A stretch of DNA of 64,000 bases from Jutongia huaianensis (GCF_014384985.1 NZ_JACRSX010000001.1:62001-126000); one strand, 5' to 3'. Shown: positions 44,167-54,114, numbered from the stretch's first letter. Notes: a model not told the origin generated them from the sequence alone. Numbers and translations: made by a program.

Positions 44167-44958
44167 TCATAATGTTTTTGCAAACAGAGTCCCTACCGGC
44201 TTATCTTCAAAAAGATCATACAGCTTGTGGGGATTTTTGCCGTTCATAAGAACTACATCAATATCAACCGCATGGGCAATCTCAACCGCCTTGATCTTCG
44301 TTGCCATTCCACCGGTACCAAGCGCAGAACCGGCACCGCCTGCGAGACTACGGATATCGTCTGTGATCTCTCCCACCTCCGGAATGAGATTGGCATTTTC
44401 GTGGACATGAGGATCCTTGTCATAAAGACCGTCAATATCGGACATGATCACCAGCAGATCTGCATTGGCAATGGTCGCAACATTGGCAGCCAGAGAATCA
44501 TTCTCACCTACCTCCAGCTCCAGCTCATCGATCGCCACCGTATCATTTTCATTTACAATGGGAATCACGCCCTGGGACAACAGCCGCTCCATAGAATTAA
44601 CCACATGCTGTCTGCGGTCCTCCAGCAGAACATATTTCGTCAGAAGCACCTGCGCCACCACAATACTGTATTCTGCAAAAAATTTATCATACATGTACAT
44701 CAGCTCACACTGTCCTACTGCCGCACATGCCTGCTTACCCGGTGTATCCGACGGCCTTTTTGTCATTCCCAGCTTACCCATACCAAGTGCGATCGCACCA
44801 CTGGAGACCAGCACGATCTCGTGACCTGCATTCTGCAGATCTGCCAGCGTCTTGACCAGATTTTCTACACGTCGGATATTCAGCCGTCCTGTACGGTGTG
44901 TCAATGTTGATGTTCCTACCTTTACTACGACTCTTTTTCTCTCACTTATCTTTCTCAC
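44167..44958 (-). CDS. proB: Glutamate 5-kinase, short form
   Basis: Phosphorylates glutamate, first step of proline synthesis. The 263-residue amino-acid-kinase domain has VVVKVGTSTLTHRTG at residues 10-24, 'IVLVSSGAIALGMGKLGM', 'VPIVNENDTVAIDELE' and 'GTGGMATKIKAVEIA'. The PUA domain found at the C-terminus of the roughly 368-residue enzyme is absent, and proA is not next to it. Start GTG at 44958 with GAGGAGA upstream. Single-domain forms are known in other bacteria. Confidence 0.9.
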   Translation of the reverse strand: MRKISERKRVVVKVGTSTLTHRTGRLNIRRVENLVKTLADLQNAGHEIVLVSSGAIALGMGKLGMTKRPSDTPGKQACAAVGQCELMYMYDKFFAEYSIVVAQVLLTKYVLLEDRRQHVVNSMERLLSQGVIPIVNENDTVAIDELELEVGENDSLAANVATIANADLLVIMSDIDGLYDKDPHVHENANLIPEVGEITDDIRSLAGGAGSALGTGGMATKIKAVEIAHAVDIDVVLMNGKNPHKLYDLFEDKPVGTLFAKTL

Positions 44959-45029
44959 AATGATTCTCCTCTTCTATCTGGGTATTGAAAAACGGATATT
45001 CTCCTGATACACCGTTTCCACACCCGTTT

Positions 45030-45059
45030 ATCTTACCTCTAGTCCCTGTCTGCCGTCAA
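45030..45059 (-). promoter_or_regulatory. Promoter of proB
   Basis: Minus-strand TTGACG (45054-45059), 18 bases, TAAGAT (45030-45035), about 65 bases before the GTG start. Confidence 0.55.
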
Positions 45060-45086
45060 TAGAAAATCCGCTCTGTTTATTCCGTC

Positions 45087-45962
45087 CTATAAATAATATT
45101 TCTTGATTCTGCGCGCAGAAATGAACAGTAACACCAGGGAAATCATAAGCTGAACCACAGCACTGATAAGACACCAATGCTCCAGGAAAAAATCCGGCAC
45201 CGGTCCCAATACGCAAAGAATCTCCTGAAATTTATTTCCATATCCCATCTGATCTGTCAATAAGGATGCCGTCGTGACCACAGGGTTACACAGCAATATC
45301 AGCATGATTTCCCCAAGACCGCCCTGTCCTGCCATATACCTGCTTCCACGATAGGCGTTGATGATAATATATACCACTCCTGCGATCAACGGGGTCCCGA
45401 TGGACACCCCCAGAGTAACCAAATACGATCTGACCCCCGCCCCATCCGTCTTTCTTGAAAATGCGGACATACATACACCGATACTGCCGATAAAAACAGC
45501 CTCAATTATCATCAAAAGAACAAATTCCAACACATGCTTTTGCTGAATCCCGCCCAGAATAAAAGACACCGCCAGAAACGGCACCCCCGCAATCACCAAA
45601 AGAATTGCCATGCAAATAGATGCCAGCAGCTTTCCTGCCACGATCTGCGAAGGTGTAACAGCCGTTGTAAGCAAGAGCTCCATGGTTTGATTTTCCCACT
45701 CAGATGCAATGCTTCCGGCTGCAACGGACGGGACCATTACCAGCACCGTCAATCCCAATATGCCCGACAAAATAAAATATAAATATGCAGCTCCGGAATA
45801 ATCCATAATATGAGCCCAGCCGGTCCGGAGCACGACATTATACCCGACTCCTGTTACCAGAGCCAGAAATATCTCATATACCACCAGCCATACATAAAAG
45901 CTGCGGGAACCTGCATAACGTTTCATTTCCCGATATAAAAACGGATTCCATTGTATTTTCAT
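45087..45962 (-). CDS. ABC-2 type transporter permease
   Basis: A 291-residue integral membrane protein with about six helices. N-terminus MKIQWNPFLYREMKRYAGSR; 'GSIASEWENQTMELLLTTAVTPSQIVAGKLLASI' is the ABC-2 permease motif. ATG at 45962 has GGAAAGGAATTC upstream and was chosen over 46019, which would overlap the ATPase gene. Last gene of the RR-HK-membrane protein-ATPase-permease module. Confidence 0.85.
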   Translation of the reverse strand: MKIQWNPFLYREMKRYAGSRSFYVWLVVYEIFLALVTGVGYNVVLRTGWAHIMDYSGAAYLYFILSGILGLTVLVMVPSVAAGSIASEWENQTMELLLTTAVTPSQIVAGKLLASICMAILLVIAGVPFLAVSFILGGIQQKHVLEFVLLMIIEAVFIGSIGVCMSAFSRKTDGAGVRSYLVTLGVSIGTPLIAGVVYIIINAYRGSRYMAGQGGLGEIMLILLCNPVVTTASLLTDQMGYGNKFQEILCVLGPVPDFFLEHWCLISAVVQLMISLVLLFISARRIKKYYL

Positions 45963-46000
45963 ATGAATTCCTTTCCTTTTCCAAAAACCGCTGATCTGCA

Positions 46001-46915
46001 TCACTCTGTCAGCTTCCAAAAAACAGATTCCAGATCACTTTTTCCTCTCTGAAATGAAATCACCGGAACCCCCTCCTTCATCAGGCATCTTAAGATCCTT
46101 ACCTGATCCTCCTGTGTTCCTTCAAAGCCTGCAAATATTTTATTTCCGTCCATCGAGATGCGTGTGATTGTTTTTTCTGCTTTCAACACCTCCACTGCTT
46201 TTGCACAATTCTCTGCTATCACAAGCTCCAGCGGATTGGAACGGTTCACCTGCTCTGTTATCTCCTCCAGGGTTCCCTGTACCACAATATTTCCTCTCTG
46301 CAGGATCCCCAGACAATCCTCCTCCCCGGTCAAAAATGAAGTTCCCGGAGAACTGATGAGAATTGCCTTGTCCATATCACGAATCTGCAGCAGCAGTGTA
46401 TTCAATTCTTTTCTCTCCCTTACATCCAGTCCCACCAGAAAATCATCCAGTACCAATACATCCGGATCTGTCAGAAGACACCGGATCAACGAAAGCTTTT
46501 TCTTGACCTCCGGCCTCTGCTGATCCACCTGCTCCCGGCTCCTTGATGCAAGCTTTGCCATTTCCAGAAGCTCTTCGAGCTTCTTCTCTGTTATATCATC
46601 ATTTCGCCCATACAGTCTTCCAAAATATTCCAGATACTCCTCACACGTCATATCCCGGTATCTTCCAAACTGCCTCGGAACATACCCCAGCTTTTTCCTG
46701 ACAATCTCCGGATGCCGGGAAAGTGGTTTTTCATCAATATAGATTTCTCCCTCATCAATAGGAATTAAACCGGCAATCATACGGCATAATGTCGTTTTTC
46801 CTTCCCCCACAGCCCCGATCAGGCCAAATATTCTGCCATTTTCCACTTCCAGATTCAGATCCTGCAGAACAATCTTTTGCATATAGATTTTTCCTACCTT
46901 CTGCATTTTAAGCAT
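46001..46915 (-). CDS. ABC transporter ATPase-like protein with degenerate motifs
   Basis: A 304-residue protein with the ABC fold. Walker A GAVGEGKTT is intact (residues 34-42), as is the Q-loop region 'LGYVPRQFGRYRDMTCEEYLEYFG'. The family signature LSGGQ is replaced by 'QQRPEVKKKLSLIRCLL', the Walker B acidic residue is Asp in 'VLVLDDFLVGLD' in place of Glu, and the H-loop reads 'ILISSPGTSF' with no His. It may bind ATP but is probably weak or inactive in hydrolysis. ATG at 46915 follows the stop of the preceding gene by 2 bases with GGAGGTGA overlapping that stop. Confidence 0.85.
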   Translation of the reverse strand: MLKMQKVGKIYMQKIVLQDLNLEVENGRIFGLIGAVGEGKTTLCRMIAGLIPIDEGEIYIDEKPLSRHPEIVRKKLGYVPRQFGRYRDMTCEEYLEYFGRLYGRNDDITEKKLEELLEMAKLASRSREQVDQQRPEVKKKLSLIRCLLTDPDVLVLDDFLVGLDVRERKELNTLLLQIRDMDKAILISSPGTSFLTGEEDCLGILQRGNIVVQGTLEEITEQVNRSNPLELVIAENCAKAVEVLKAEKTITRISMDGNKIFAGFEGTQEDQVRILRCLMKEGVPVISFQRGKSDLESVFWKLTE

Positions 46916-46917
46916 TC

Positions 46918-49278
46918 TCAATCACCTCCACGAAGTATCCGATGACCCTCTCCCGTGCGATCCCTCCCCGGAAGCCGCATCATAATCCCGGTTTCCCCTG
47001 ATTTTATACCCGAAATCTGTTCCAGACCGCCAAGCATATTCTGCTGCTTCGCCTTCTGCGTTTCATACCACCCTGTCACTTCCTGCCCCTTTGGAATAAA
47101 GCTATAAAAGATAATGTCCGCATCATCGACATTTTTAATACACGCCTCCAGAAGAGCCCAGCGCCTCCTTATCCTTTCCCGTGTCATTTTATGTTTTGAA
47201 CGTCTGCCAAAAAGTTTCTCCGCAAACTTTTCATAGTTCCTTTCCTCCTCGATACATTCTCCTGTCACCCGGTTGATTTCCTCTATCGTATGAACATCTT
47301 TCCCTTCAATATCTCCCAGATAATACAACATCCCTCTGTGATAAACCATACAATCTTCCAGCTTGTATGAAAAATTATTTTTAATATTACCTAAAAGCTG
47401 CAGATCTATGATTGAGATACTTGCTTCAACACCTCCATCAAGCCGGACGGAAGTCTTACTTTGCAGATCAATTCCTTCAAAGCATGGCACTTTTCCAATA
47501 TGCGCCGTATTTTTTCCTTCCCCCTGCTGCATAATCATTTCCTGCCAAACACTTTTTCCTGTATTTTCCATGGTATCACCATAGTCCATGACCGGTCCTC
47601 CATCCATCGCCACATCATACTGCCCGGTCTGATCATTAATCACCCGGAAAGAGCTTTTTAACACTCCCACCCCCTGTTGATCCAGTTCCATCTGATTCAG
47701 GTAATTAATACACCGTCCTTCCAGACGGGTACTGGTCCCTGTCAGATAGATCAACACAGAGAACACCAGTGCACTGACCGGCAGGATTCCCCAGATTATC
47801 ATCCGATGTCGGGATTTTCTCAAAAAATGACCTGCCATAATACCGGTCACCAGAATATATATTCCAAGAAAAACCATATACAGCTTCAAATTCGGTAATT
47901 TATTCCAATCCGTGATCTGAAGGCCACTGCTGATAATACTGTTTTCTGTCTTTTGCCTCTGTCCCGCCTCCGTTACCGTTTTCCGGTCTGCACTATGATC
48001 TAAAAGCAGGGTTTTAATATAGTTTCCGTGAACATCCCAGCATCTGGACGGAAGCTGTAACGAAACACCACTGACAATAAGCTTTCCTAAACCGATGCTT
48101 TTTTCCTGAAAAACAACGTCTCCCTTCCGGGTTTCTAAAAACGACGTCCCCCCTTTCACGTCAAGCTTCTGAAGCCTCCGATGGATTTTCTGAATGGAAA
48201 TATCCTGCAGCGTCGCTTTTCGTTCTGCTGCCGTCAACTGAAGAGACAGAAAATCCCTCAGCATAGTTACGCTGAAATTACGGCTTAAATACCGATATAC
48301 CTCTCCATCCTGCCGAATGCATTCCGATGATCCATCCAACTTATTGATCTCTGTTTTCCATTTTTCATAAAGCTCATCCGACAGATTATTTCTTAGAAAA
48401 TTCTTTACCTCATCTGTCTTTGCAGCGGTTGCTTCCCGGAGAATTATTTTACGGATACGTTTCATGCTTTTCCGATTCAACCCAAAATTGGTATTTATAT
48501 TTAATGACTTTGTCTTTCTCCACTCAAATAATTTCCCCCGAAACGGTGAAATCTCTTTTGCCTCTCCGGAATCTGCCAACACTAATGTTCCACCACTGCG
48601 CACCCAGTTTATTAAAGCTCTGACCTGCTGTTCTTCCAGAGTCTGCAGATCCACATTACTTACCACAAAAACATCAAGCCATTCCAGTCCCCGGGCATCC
48701 ACCGGCAGTTCTTTTTTAGAAAGATATGTTACATTCGTATCTGCACCTTCCATATATCCCAGTTTTTCCTTACTTCCACAGCAGATTCCTGTATATATCT
48801 CATCCTCATTGCGGTCACGATCCAGCCAGATCTCTCCCGTATATATTACCTGCTGTCTTCCCTGCAGCAATGTTACATCCAAAATGTCACTTTCCGTTCC
48901 CACAGGAATATACATCCGGATCGTCCGGCTTTCTCCTCCCTGAATCTCAAATGACCTCTCATATGTTTTCTCCTGACCGGATTTTCCCGGTAATACCTGT
49001 AACACTCCCGAAAAATCACCACCGGTATTCCGGATGTCTGCTTTAAGCTGCACATATCTCCCCAGACGGACTTTTCCCTGATATCCTGCCGCAACATCCA
49101 TATGAATATTACCTCTGGTAAAAGAAATCCCCCGGCTCAGATATGTTGAATCCTTCGAAGCAGACTCCTTCTTGCTGCCGTCATTTTCCAGGCGGTACAA
49201 AAGCGTCAGTCCAACGATGACTAATAAGATCCAGAATATGCTTTTAATGATATATCTCCAATATCTTCTCACACTCAC
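46918..49278 (-). CDS. Membrane-anchored protein of an ABC-2 module (GldG-like)
   Basis: A 786-residue protein. One N-terminal membrane helix (IIKSIFWILLVIVGLTLLYRL), an extracellular domain of beta-sandwich type (about 50-160), then 'LEWLDVFVVSNVDLQTLEEQQVRALINWVRSGGTLVLADSG', which looks like the class I glutamine-amidotransferase-like fold used in GldG/YhbX-type ABC-associated proteins, a second helix near residues 470-490 and another near 500-520, and a soluble end. No catalytic Cys-His pair is evident. The stop overlaps the ATPase ribosome site, the start overlaps the histidine kinase stop by 4 bases, so it works in this module; its function is unknown. Confidence 0.6.
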   Translation of the reverse strand: MSVRRYWRYIIKSIFWILLVIVGLTLLYRLENDGSKKESASKDSTYLSRGISFTRGNIHMDVAAGYQGKVRLGRYVQLKADIRNTGGDFSGVLQVLPGKSGQEKTYERSFEIQGGESRTIRMYIPVGTESDILDVTLLQGRQQVIYTGEIWLDRDRNEDEIYTGICCGSKEKLGYMEGADTNVTYLSKKELPVDARGLEWLDVFVVSNVDLQTLEEQQVRALINWVRSGGTLVLADSGEAKEISPFRGKLFEWRKTKSLNINTNFGLNRKSMKRIRKIILREATAAKTDEVKNFLRNNLSDELYEKWKTEINKLDGSSECIRQDGEVYRYLSRNFSVTMLRDFLSLQLTAAERKATLQDISIQKIHRRLQKLDVKGGTSFLETRKGDVVFQEKSIGLGKLIVSGVSLQLPSRCWDVHGNYIKTLLLDHSADRKTVTEAGQRQKTENSIISSGLQITDWNKLPNLKLYMVFLGIYILVTGIMAGHFLRKSRHRMIIWGILPVSALVFSVLIYLTGTSTRLEGRCINYLNQMELDQQGVGVLKSSFRVINDQTGQYDVAMDGGPVMDYGDTMENTGKSVWQEMIMQQGEGKNTAHIGKVPCFEGIDLQSKTSVRLDGGVEASISIIDLQLLGNIKNNFSYKLEDCMVYHRGMLYYLGDIEGKDVHTIEEINRVTGECIEEERNYEKFAEKLFGRRSKHKMTRERIRRRWALLEACIKNVDDADIIFYSFIPKGQEVTGWYETQKAKQQNMLGGLEQISGIKSGETGIMMRLPGRDRTGEGHRILRGGD

Positions 49279-50477
49279 GCATCCTCCGTTGCTTCCTTCC
49301 GTGGAATCTCCACAGAAAATACAGTCCCCTGCAGACCGCTCTCCACCGTTATTGTTCCACCATGAAGCGTTATAATCTCTTTGGCGATGTTTAATCCCAG
49401 CCCTGTTCCTCCGGTCCCCGGCGATCTTGCGCCCTCCACACGGTAAAATCTTTCAAAGATCATATCCAGACTTTTCTCCGGTATGATCAGTCCATAATTG
49501 GTGACGGAAAATGTTACATTCCGACCTTTTTCCAGCCGGATAATGATCTGCTTGCCATCTTTTCCGTATTTGACCGCGTTGCTTAACAGATTTTGTACCG
49601 CACGCGCCATCAGATCCGGATCAACATCCATCTCCAGTTCCCGGCACTCCGTCTGAAAGCTGCATGTCAGCTCATTTTCCTCTAACAACGGATAAAATTC
49701 CTCTATCATCTGTTCCACCAGTTTTACAAAATCAATCCTGTGACGATGCAGCGTAATCTCTCCACTCATTAATTTCGTATAATCAAAAAGATCCTGGATC
49801 AAGCCTTCCAGCCGGTCCGCCTTTCGGGCTGCCACCTCCGCAAAATGCTGTCTCTGTTCCACATCATACTTGTCCGTATCCATTGCAAGATTCAGATAAC
49901 CACTGAGAGAGGTCAGCGGGGTTCTGAGATCATGGGCCAGACACGCGATCATCTCTTTATTGGATTGCAGTGCCTCTCGTTCTGATGCCATCAGTCTTGA
50001 TAATTCCTCCGTCATCTGATGGACAGACCGGGCAATCTCCCCAATCTCATCCTGCCTGTCTACCGGCAGACTTCCTGCTTCTCTGTCTCTGGTCATAGAG
50101 CTGATACCATCCGCAATATCTGACAGATCTCCTGTGACCTTTCTGGTCAGAAGCAGAAAATAAAATATAAAAAGCAGCAGTCCCGCGGCCATCCCTACAA
50201 CTGCAATAGTATATAAGGTATCGTCTCCGATATTTCCCAGCGTCCGCAAAAAAGATGTCTTCATTCCGGAGTTACCCTCTGTAAAATACGCTTCTGTATA
50301 ATCGGATGTCACATTAGAATAATCATACAACGAATTCTGCCTGGATACTCCTAACACGGTGGACATCAGATATAGCAGTAATGCCAGAATTCCTTCTGTG
50401 GCTGCCGCAAGCAAAAGGCTGGCTGTTCCATATAACACCAGCTTCATCCGCAGACTTTTCCATATATTATGCTTCAA
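49275..50477 (-). CDS. Sensor histidine kinase (VanS/PhoR-like)
   Basis: A 400-residue membrane kinase: helix near 12-34, extracellular region about 40-85, second helix near 88-112, HAMP, dimerisation domain with phospho-acceptor H182 in 'CLAHDLRTPLTSLSGYLNLA', and an ATPase domain with 'NLLSNAVKYG' (N box), 'FERFYRVEGARSPGTGGTGLGLNIAK' (F and G2 boxes). The G1 box reads NYGLIIP where DxGxG is more usual, as in some VanS-like kinases. Overlaps the response regulator by 11 bases. Confidence 0.92.
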   Translation of the reverse strand: MKHNIWKSLRMKLVLYGTASLLLAAATEGILALLLYLMSTVLGVSRQNSLYDYSNVTSDYTEAYFTEGNSGMKTSFLRTLGNIGDDTLYTIAVVGMAAGLLLFIFYFLLLTRKVTGDLSDIADGISSMTRDREAGSLPVDRQDEIGEIARSVHQMTEELSRLMASEREALQSNKEMIACLAHDLRTPLTSLSGYLNLAMDTDKYDVEQRQHFAEVAARKADRLEGLIQDLFDYTKLMSGEITLHRHRIDFVKLVEQMIEEFYPLLEENELTCSFQTECRELEMDVDPDLMARAVQNLLSNAVKYGKDGKQIIIRLEKGRNVTFSVTNYGLIIPEKSLDMIFERFYRVEGARSPGTGGTGLGLNIAKEIITLHGGTITVESGLQGTVFSVEIPRKEATEDA

Positions 50478-51171
50478 TTTTATAACCTACTCCCCAGACC
50501 GTCTTAATGATCTGAGCCTTTCTCTGCCTTCCTTCCAGCTTCTCTCTCAGACGCCTGATATGCACCATCACTGTATTGCTCATATCAAAGCTTTTTTCCT
50601 TCCAGACTGTTTCAAAAATTTCATCCGTACTGAATACCTTACCCGGATGGGATGCCAGCAGATAAAGAATCTCAAACTCTAAATGCGTCAAACGGACCGG
50701 ATTACCAAATGCTTTGACGGAATGGGTGTTTTTTTCGATATAAAGATTTTCCAGCCGGATCTCATCGCTTTTTTCTGCCGGATCCTGCGCTCCAAACCTT
50801 TGATAGCGGCGCAGCTGTGACTTCACTCTCGCCGCCAGCTCCCCCTTTTGAAACGGCTTTGTCACATAATCGTCTGCACCAATTTCCAGCCCGGCTACCT
50901 TATCCTCCTCGGAATCCCTGGCACTCAGCATGATCACCGGAATCGTACTGAACTCCCGGATCCTTTTGCAAACCTGAATCCCATCCACCCCCGGCATCAT
51001 AATATCAAGGATTGCCAGATCAATCTTTTCTCTGCCAAATATATTTAACGCCTCCGCTCCATCATATGCCTTAAATACACGAAAGCCCTCTCCTGCCAGA
51101 TGAAGCTCCACCAGCTCTGCAATATCCGGATCATCATCTGCCACAAGAATTGTTGCCATATACCCGCTCAT
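50467..51171 (-). CDS. OmpR-family response regulator
   Basis: A 234-residue regulator: receiver domain with phospho-acceptor D56 in 'LAILDIMMPGVDG', acidic triad 'ADDDPD' at 11-16, 'ARDSEEDKVAGLEIGADDYVTKPF', and a C-terminal winged helix with 'RLTHLEFEILYLLASHPGKVFSTDEIFETVW'. ATG at 51171 has AGAAAGGGG upstream; an ATG at 51246 was rejected. It heads the module and probably controls the ABC genes. Confidence 0.93.
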   Translation of the reverse strand: MSGYMATILVADDDPDIAELVELHLAGEGFRVFKAYDGAEALNIFGREKIDLAILDIMMPGVDGIQVCKRIREFSTIPVIMLSARDSEEDKVAGLEIGADDYVTKPFQKGELAARVKSQLRRYQRFGAQDPAEKSDEIRLENLYIEKNTHSVKAFGNPVRLTHLEFEILYLLASHPGKVFSTDEIFETVWKEKSFDMSNTVMVHIRRLREKLEGRQRKAQIIKTVWGVGYKIEA

Positions 51172-51266
51172 CAAAATCCCCTTTCTCCTACTAAAATACC
51201 CATCGGATCTGTCTCTATATAGAATAACATATCCCATGGGTATCATAAATTACAAATTTATTAAGA

Positions 51267-52112
51267 TTATTGTTCTACAGGTGTCTCGCCCCACAACTTA
51301 CGCAGTAAAGCAATCTCTCTGCGATAGCCGTCATCATCATTTGGTGTCTCCAGAATAAACGGCAGATCTCTCAGCACCGGATGATTGATGATCCGTGTGA
51401 TCGCCTCAATTCCCAAATGACCTTCCCCGATCTTCTCATGGCGGTCCTTATGCGCCTCCAGAGGGTTCATACTGTCATTGAGATGAACTGCCTTTAACCG
51501 GTTCAGACCGATCACCTGATCAAACTCCTGAAGCACCTCATCCAACTGCTCCACAATATTATAGCCGCCATCCCAGATATGGCATGTGTCCAGACAAACT
51601 CCCAGCTTATCACTAAGTTCCACCCGGTCAATAATCTCACGAAGCTCCTGAAAATTACGTCCTACCTCGCTGCCCTTTCCTGCCATAGTTTCCAGCAGTA
51701 CCGTTGTCTGCTGCTCCGGAAAAAGAGAGACATTTAATGCTTCTGCAATGAGGTCAATGCCTTTTTCGGCCCCCTGTCCCACATGAGAACCCGGATGAAA
51801 ATTATAATAATTTCCCGGTACATACTCCATTCTCTTCATGTCATCCTGAAACATCTCAATGGAAAAGCTCCGGACATTTTCCTTCGCTGCACAAAGATTC
51901 ATAGTATAAGGTGCGTGAGCTACCAGCTTTCCAAAATGATGCTCCTCCATCAACGCTAACAGCTTATCCACATCTGCCGGATCAATTTCCTTCGCCTTAC
52001 CTCCACGGGGATTTCTCGTAAAAAACGCAAAGGTATTCGCTCCAAGGGATAACGCCTGCTTTCCCATTGCTTCGAAGCCCTTGGAAGCCGAAATATGAGC
52101 TCCTATATACAT
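51267..52112 (-). CDS. nfo: Deoxyribonuclease IV (AP endonuclease)
   Basis: Cuts DNA 5' to abasic sites in base-excision repair using three metal ions. The 281-residue TIM barrel shows [16 protein letters not shown], '[12 protein letters not shown]', '[16 protein letters not shown]', '[16 protein letters not shown]' and '[25 protein letters not shown]', the His/Asp/Glu metal ligands of the Nfo family. Length is normal. Lies 57 bases after gltA, with a weak hairpin (GCAGACC...CTGC) between. Confidence 0.96.
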   Translation of the reverse strand: MYIGAHISASKGFEAMGKQALSLGANTFAFFTRNPRGGKAKEIDPADVDKLLALMEEHHFGKLVAHAPYTMNLCAAKENVRSFSIEMFQDDMKRMEYVPGNYYNFHPGSHVGQGAEKGIDLIAEALNVSLFPEQQTTVLLETMAGKGSEVGRNFQELREIIDRVELSDKLGVCLDTCHIWDGGYNIVEQLDEVLQEFDQVIGLNRLKAVHLNDSMNPLEAHKDRHEKIGEGHLGIEAITRIINHPVLRDLPFILETPNDDDGYRREIALLRKLWGETPVEQ

Positions 52113-52169
52113 AATAATCTACTTTCCTTTCTCTACCCGCAGACCTTAAACTGCAGGCACGCAATTTCA

Positions 52170-53600
52170 TTAACAGCTTTCATCTTTCATGGAAATCTTT
52201 AAGGTTTCCTTCTCCTTGCTGCCAAGCTTTGGTGTACTACGGTCGGCAAGACTCTCATAAGCCTTCGGCACCATAATACTCTGATACGCCGGACGAATGA
52301 TCTTATCCACATTGATCAGCTCCTCCATACGGTGCGCACTCCAGCCTACGATACGCGCCATCGCAAAGATTGGAGTAAACAGCTCTGTCGGAATACCAAG
52401 CATAGTATATACAAAACCACTGTAAAAATCCACATTTGCACTGACACCCTTGTAGATCGCACATTCCTCGCCGATCACCTCCGGCGCAATACGCTCGATC
52501 ATAGAATATAATGCATAGTCTTTATTTTCATGCTTCTCTGTCGCAAGTCTCTCCACAAATCCGCGGAACGCCACGGCTCTCGGATCAGAAATGGAATAAA
52601 CAGCATGACCCATACCATAGATCAGGCCACGATGATCAAAGGCTTCCTTATGAAGGATCTTCTTGAGATATGCTCTCACCTCATCCTCATCTGTGGTATC
52701 TTTTACATGCTCCTTAATATCCCGCATCATCTCAACCACCTTGATATTGGCACCGCCATGCTTTGGTCCCTTCAGGGAAGAAAGAGCTGCCGCAATAACA
52801 GAATATGTATCGGAACCTGCCGATGTAACGACGCGGGTTGTAAAGGTAGAATTATTACCGCCGCCGTGCTCCATGTGAAGTACAAGTGCCATATCAAGCA
52901 CCTTCGCCTCCAGATCCGTATATTTTTTATCCGGACGGAGCATTCTCAAAATATTCTCTGCCGCAGAAAGATTGTCATCCGGACGATGAATATAAAAACT
53001 CTCATCTCTCTCATAATGATTATATGCATGATAACCGTATACAGAAAGCATCGGGAATACACTGATCAGCATCAGGCACTGTGACAATACATTCTCCAGA
53101 CTGATATCTGACACCTTATCATCATAGGAAGACAGGGTCAGTACACTCTTTGTCAGGGAATTCATAATATCCTGGCTTGGCGCCTTCATAATAACGTCAC
53201 GGACAAAGTTCGTTGGGAGTCTGCGGTTCTTTGCCAGAATCCCGCTGAACTCCTTTAACTCACTCTTAGTCGGCAGATTACCAAACAACAGAAGATATGT
53301 GATCTCCTCAAATCCAAACCGATGATCCTTTCTCATGCCATTGGTAAGATCATAAATATTATATCCGCGGTAAAAAAGCTGTCCGTCACATGGCTTCACT
53401 TTTCCGTCTACAATGTCGCTCGCCTTGATCAAAGAAATATTTGTAATACCGGAAAGGACTCCTTTTCCGTTTTTGTCCCTAAGACCACGCTTTACCCCAT
53501 ACTCTGCAAAAAGACTGCTGTCAATGGAATTGTTCTGAATACAGACATCCTTATACTTTTGTGTAAAATCGCTCATCATTTTTTCAAAATTATCCTGCAC
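52170..53600 (-). CDS. gltA: Citrate synthase
   Basis: Condenses oxaloacetate with acetyl-CoA, here probably for glutamate supply in an anaerobe with a partial citric acid cycle. The 476-residue protein shows 'FYRGYNIYDLT', 'LVLHMEHGGGNNSTFTTRVVTSAGSD' (first His), 'GLIYGMGHAVYSISDPRA' (second His) and 'DFYSGFVYTMLGIPTELFTPIFAMARIVGWSAHRME' with the catalytic Asp and Arg. GTG at 53600 with AAAGGTG upstream fits the family; the longer ORF to 53675 begins before it without a ribosome site. Directly downstream of a MarR regulator. Confidence 0.94.
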   Translation of the reverse strand: MQDNFEKMMSDFTQKYKDVCIQNNSIDSSLFAEYGVKRGLRDKNGKGVLSGITNISLIKASDIVDGKVKPCDGQLFYRGYNIYDLTNGMRKDHRFGFEEITYLLLFGNLPTKSELKEFSGILAKNRRLPTNFVRDVIMKAPSQDIMNSLTKSVLTLSSYDDKVSDISLENVLSQCLMLISVFPMLSVYGYHAYNHYERDESFYIHRPDDNLSAAENILRMLRPDKKYTDLEAKVLDMALVLHMEHGGGNNSTFTTRVVTSAGSDTYSVIAAALSSLKGPKHGGANIKVVEMMRDIKEHVKDTTDEDEVRAYLKKILHKEAFDHRGLIYGMGHAVYSISDPRAVAFRGFVERLATEKHENKDYALYSMIERIAPEVIGEECAIYKGVSANVDFYSGFVYTMLGIPTELFTPIFAMARIVGWSAHRMEELINVDKIIRPAYQSIMVPKAYESLADRSTPKLGSKEKETLKISMKDESC

Positions 53601-53679
53601 AATATCACCTTTCCTTTCAAAAAACACCCTCGGGTTACAAAACCGTCTTCCACATATGCCGATGCATTTCCCCATTCAC

Positions 53680-54114
53680 TTACTGCATCGCTTCCGATAT
53701 ATTCTGGTGAATCTTCTGAGCCACCTTCTGTACAATCTGTAACTCCTCTTCACTGATCCCCCGGAAAACCGATTGAAACATATCCTTCTGACACTGCCGC
53801 GCCATCTCCAGCACATCTGCTGCCTCCGGCTGCACCGTCAAATGAATATACCGTCTGTCCTGATCATCATACTGTTTCTTTAAATATCCGCGAAGCAGCA
53901 GACTGTCAATGGCCTTGGAGACATTGGACTTGGTATAATGAAAGATCCTGACCAGATCCTTCGCCGTATTGCTGCTTCCATGATTATCAAAGAAAAGTAA
54001 CACACGCACTTCCATAAGCGTCATATTAAATTTTTCAGTAATTTCGGAATACATTGCTTCTTGATACTTTTTGAAATACTGACCACTTAATAATTGTTCC
54101 ACTCTGTCATCCAT
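53680..54114 (-). CDS. MarR-family transcription regulator
   Basis: A 144-residue winged helix regulator: 'FNMTLMEVRVLLFFDNHGSSNTAKDLVRIFHYTKSNVSKAIDSLLLRGYLKKQYDDQDRRYIHL' carries the helix-turn-helix and wing, flanked by dimer helices. ATG at 54114 has GGGGGAGGG upstream, better than 54150. A palindrome AGTTC...GAACT lies right downstream of the -10 of its own promoter, typical of autoregulation. It precedes citrate synthase by 79 bases and probably reads into it. Confidence 0.92.
   Translation of the reverse strand: MDDRVEQLLSGQYFKKYQEAMYSEITEKFNMTLMEVRVLLFFDNHGSSNTAKDLVRIFHYTKSNVSKAIDSLLLRGYLKKQYDDQDRRYIHLTVQPEAADVLEMARQCQKDMFQSVFRGISEEELQIVQKVAQKIHQNISEAMQ

Noticed and set aside
46918..49278. 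Possible frameshift or split gene in the 786-residue protein
   Set aside because: The frame is continuous and codon use is even; the odd domain mix is better explained by an unfamiliar family.
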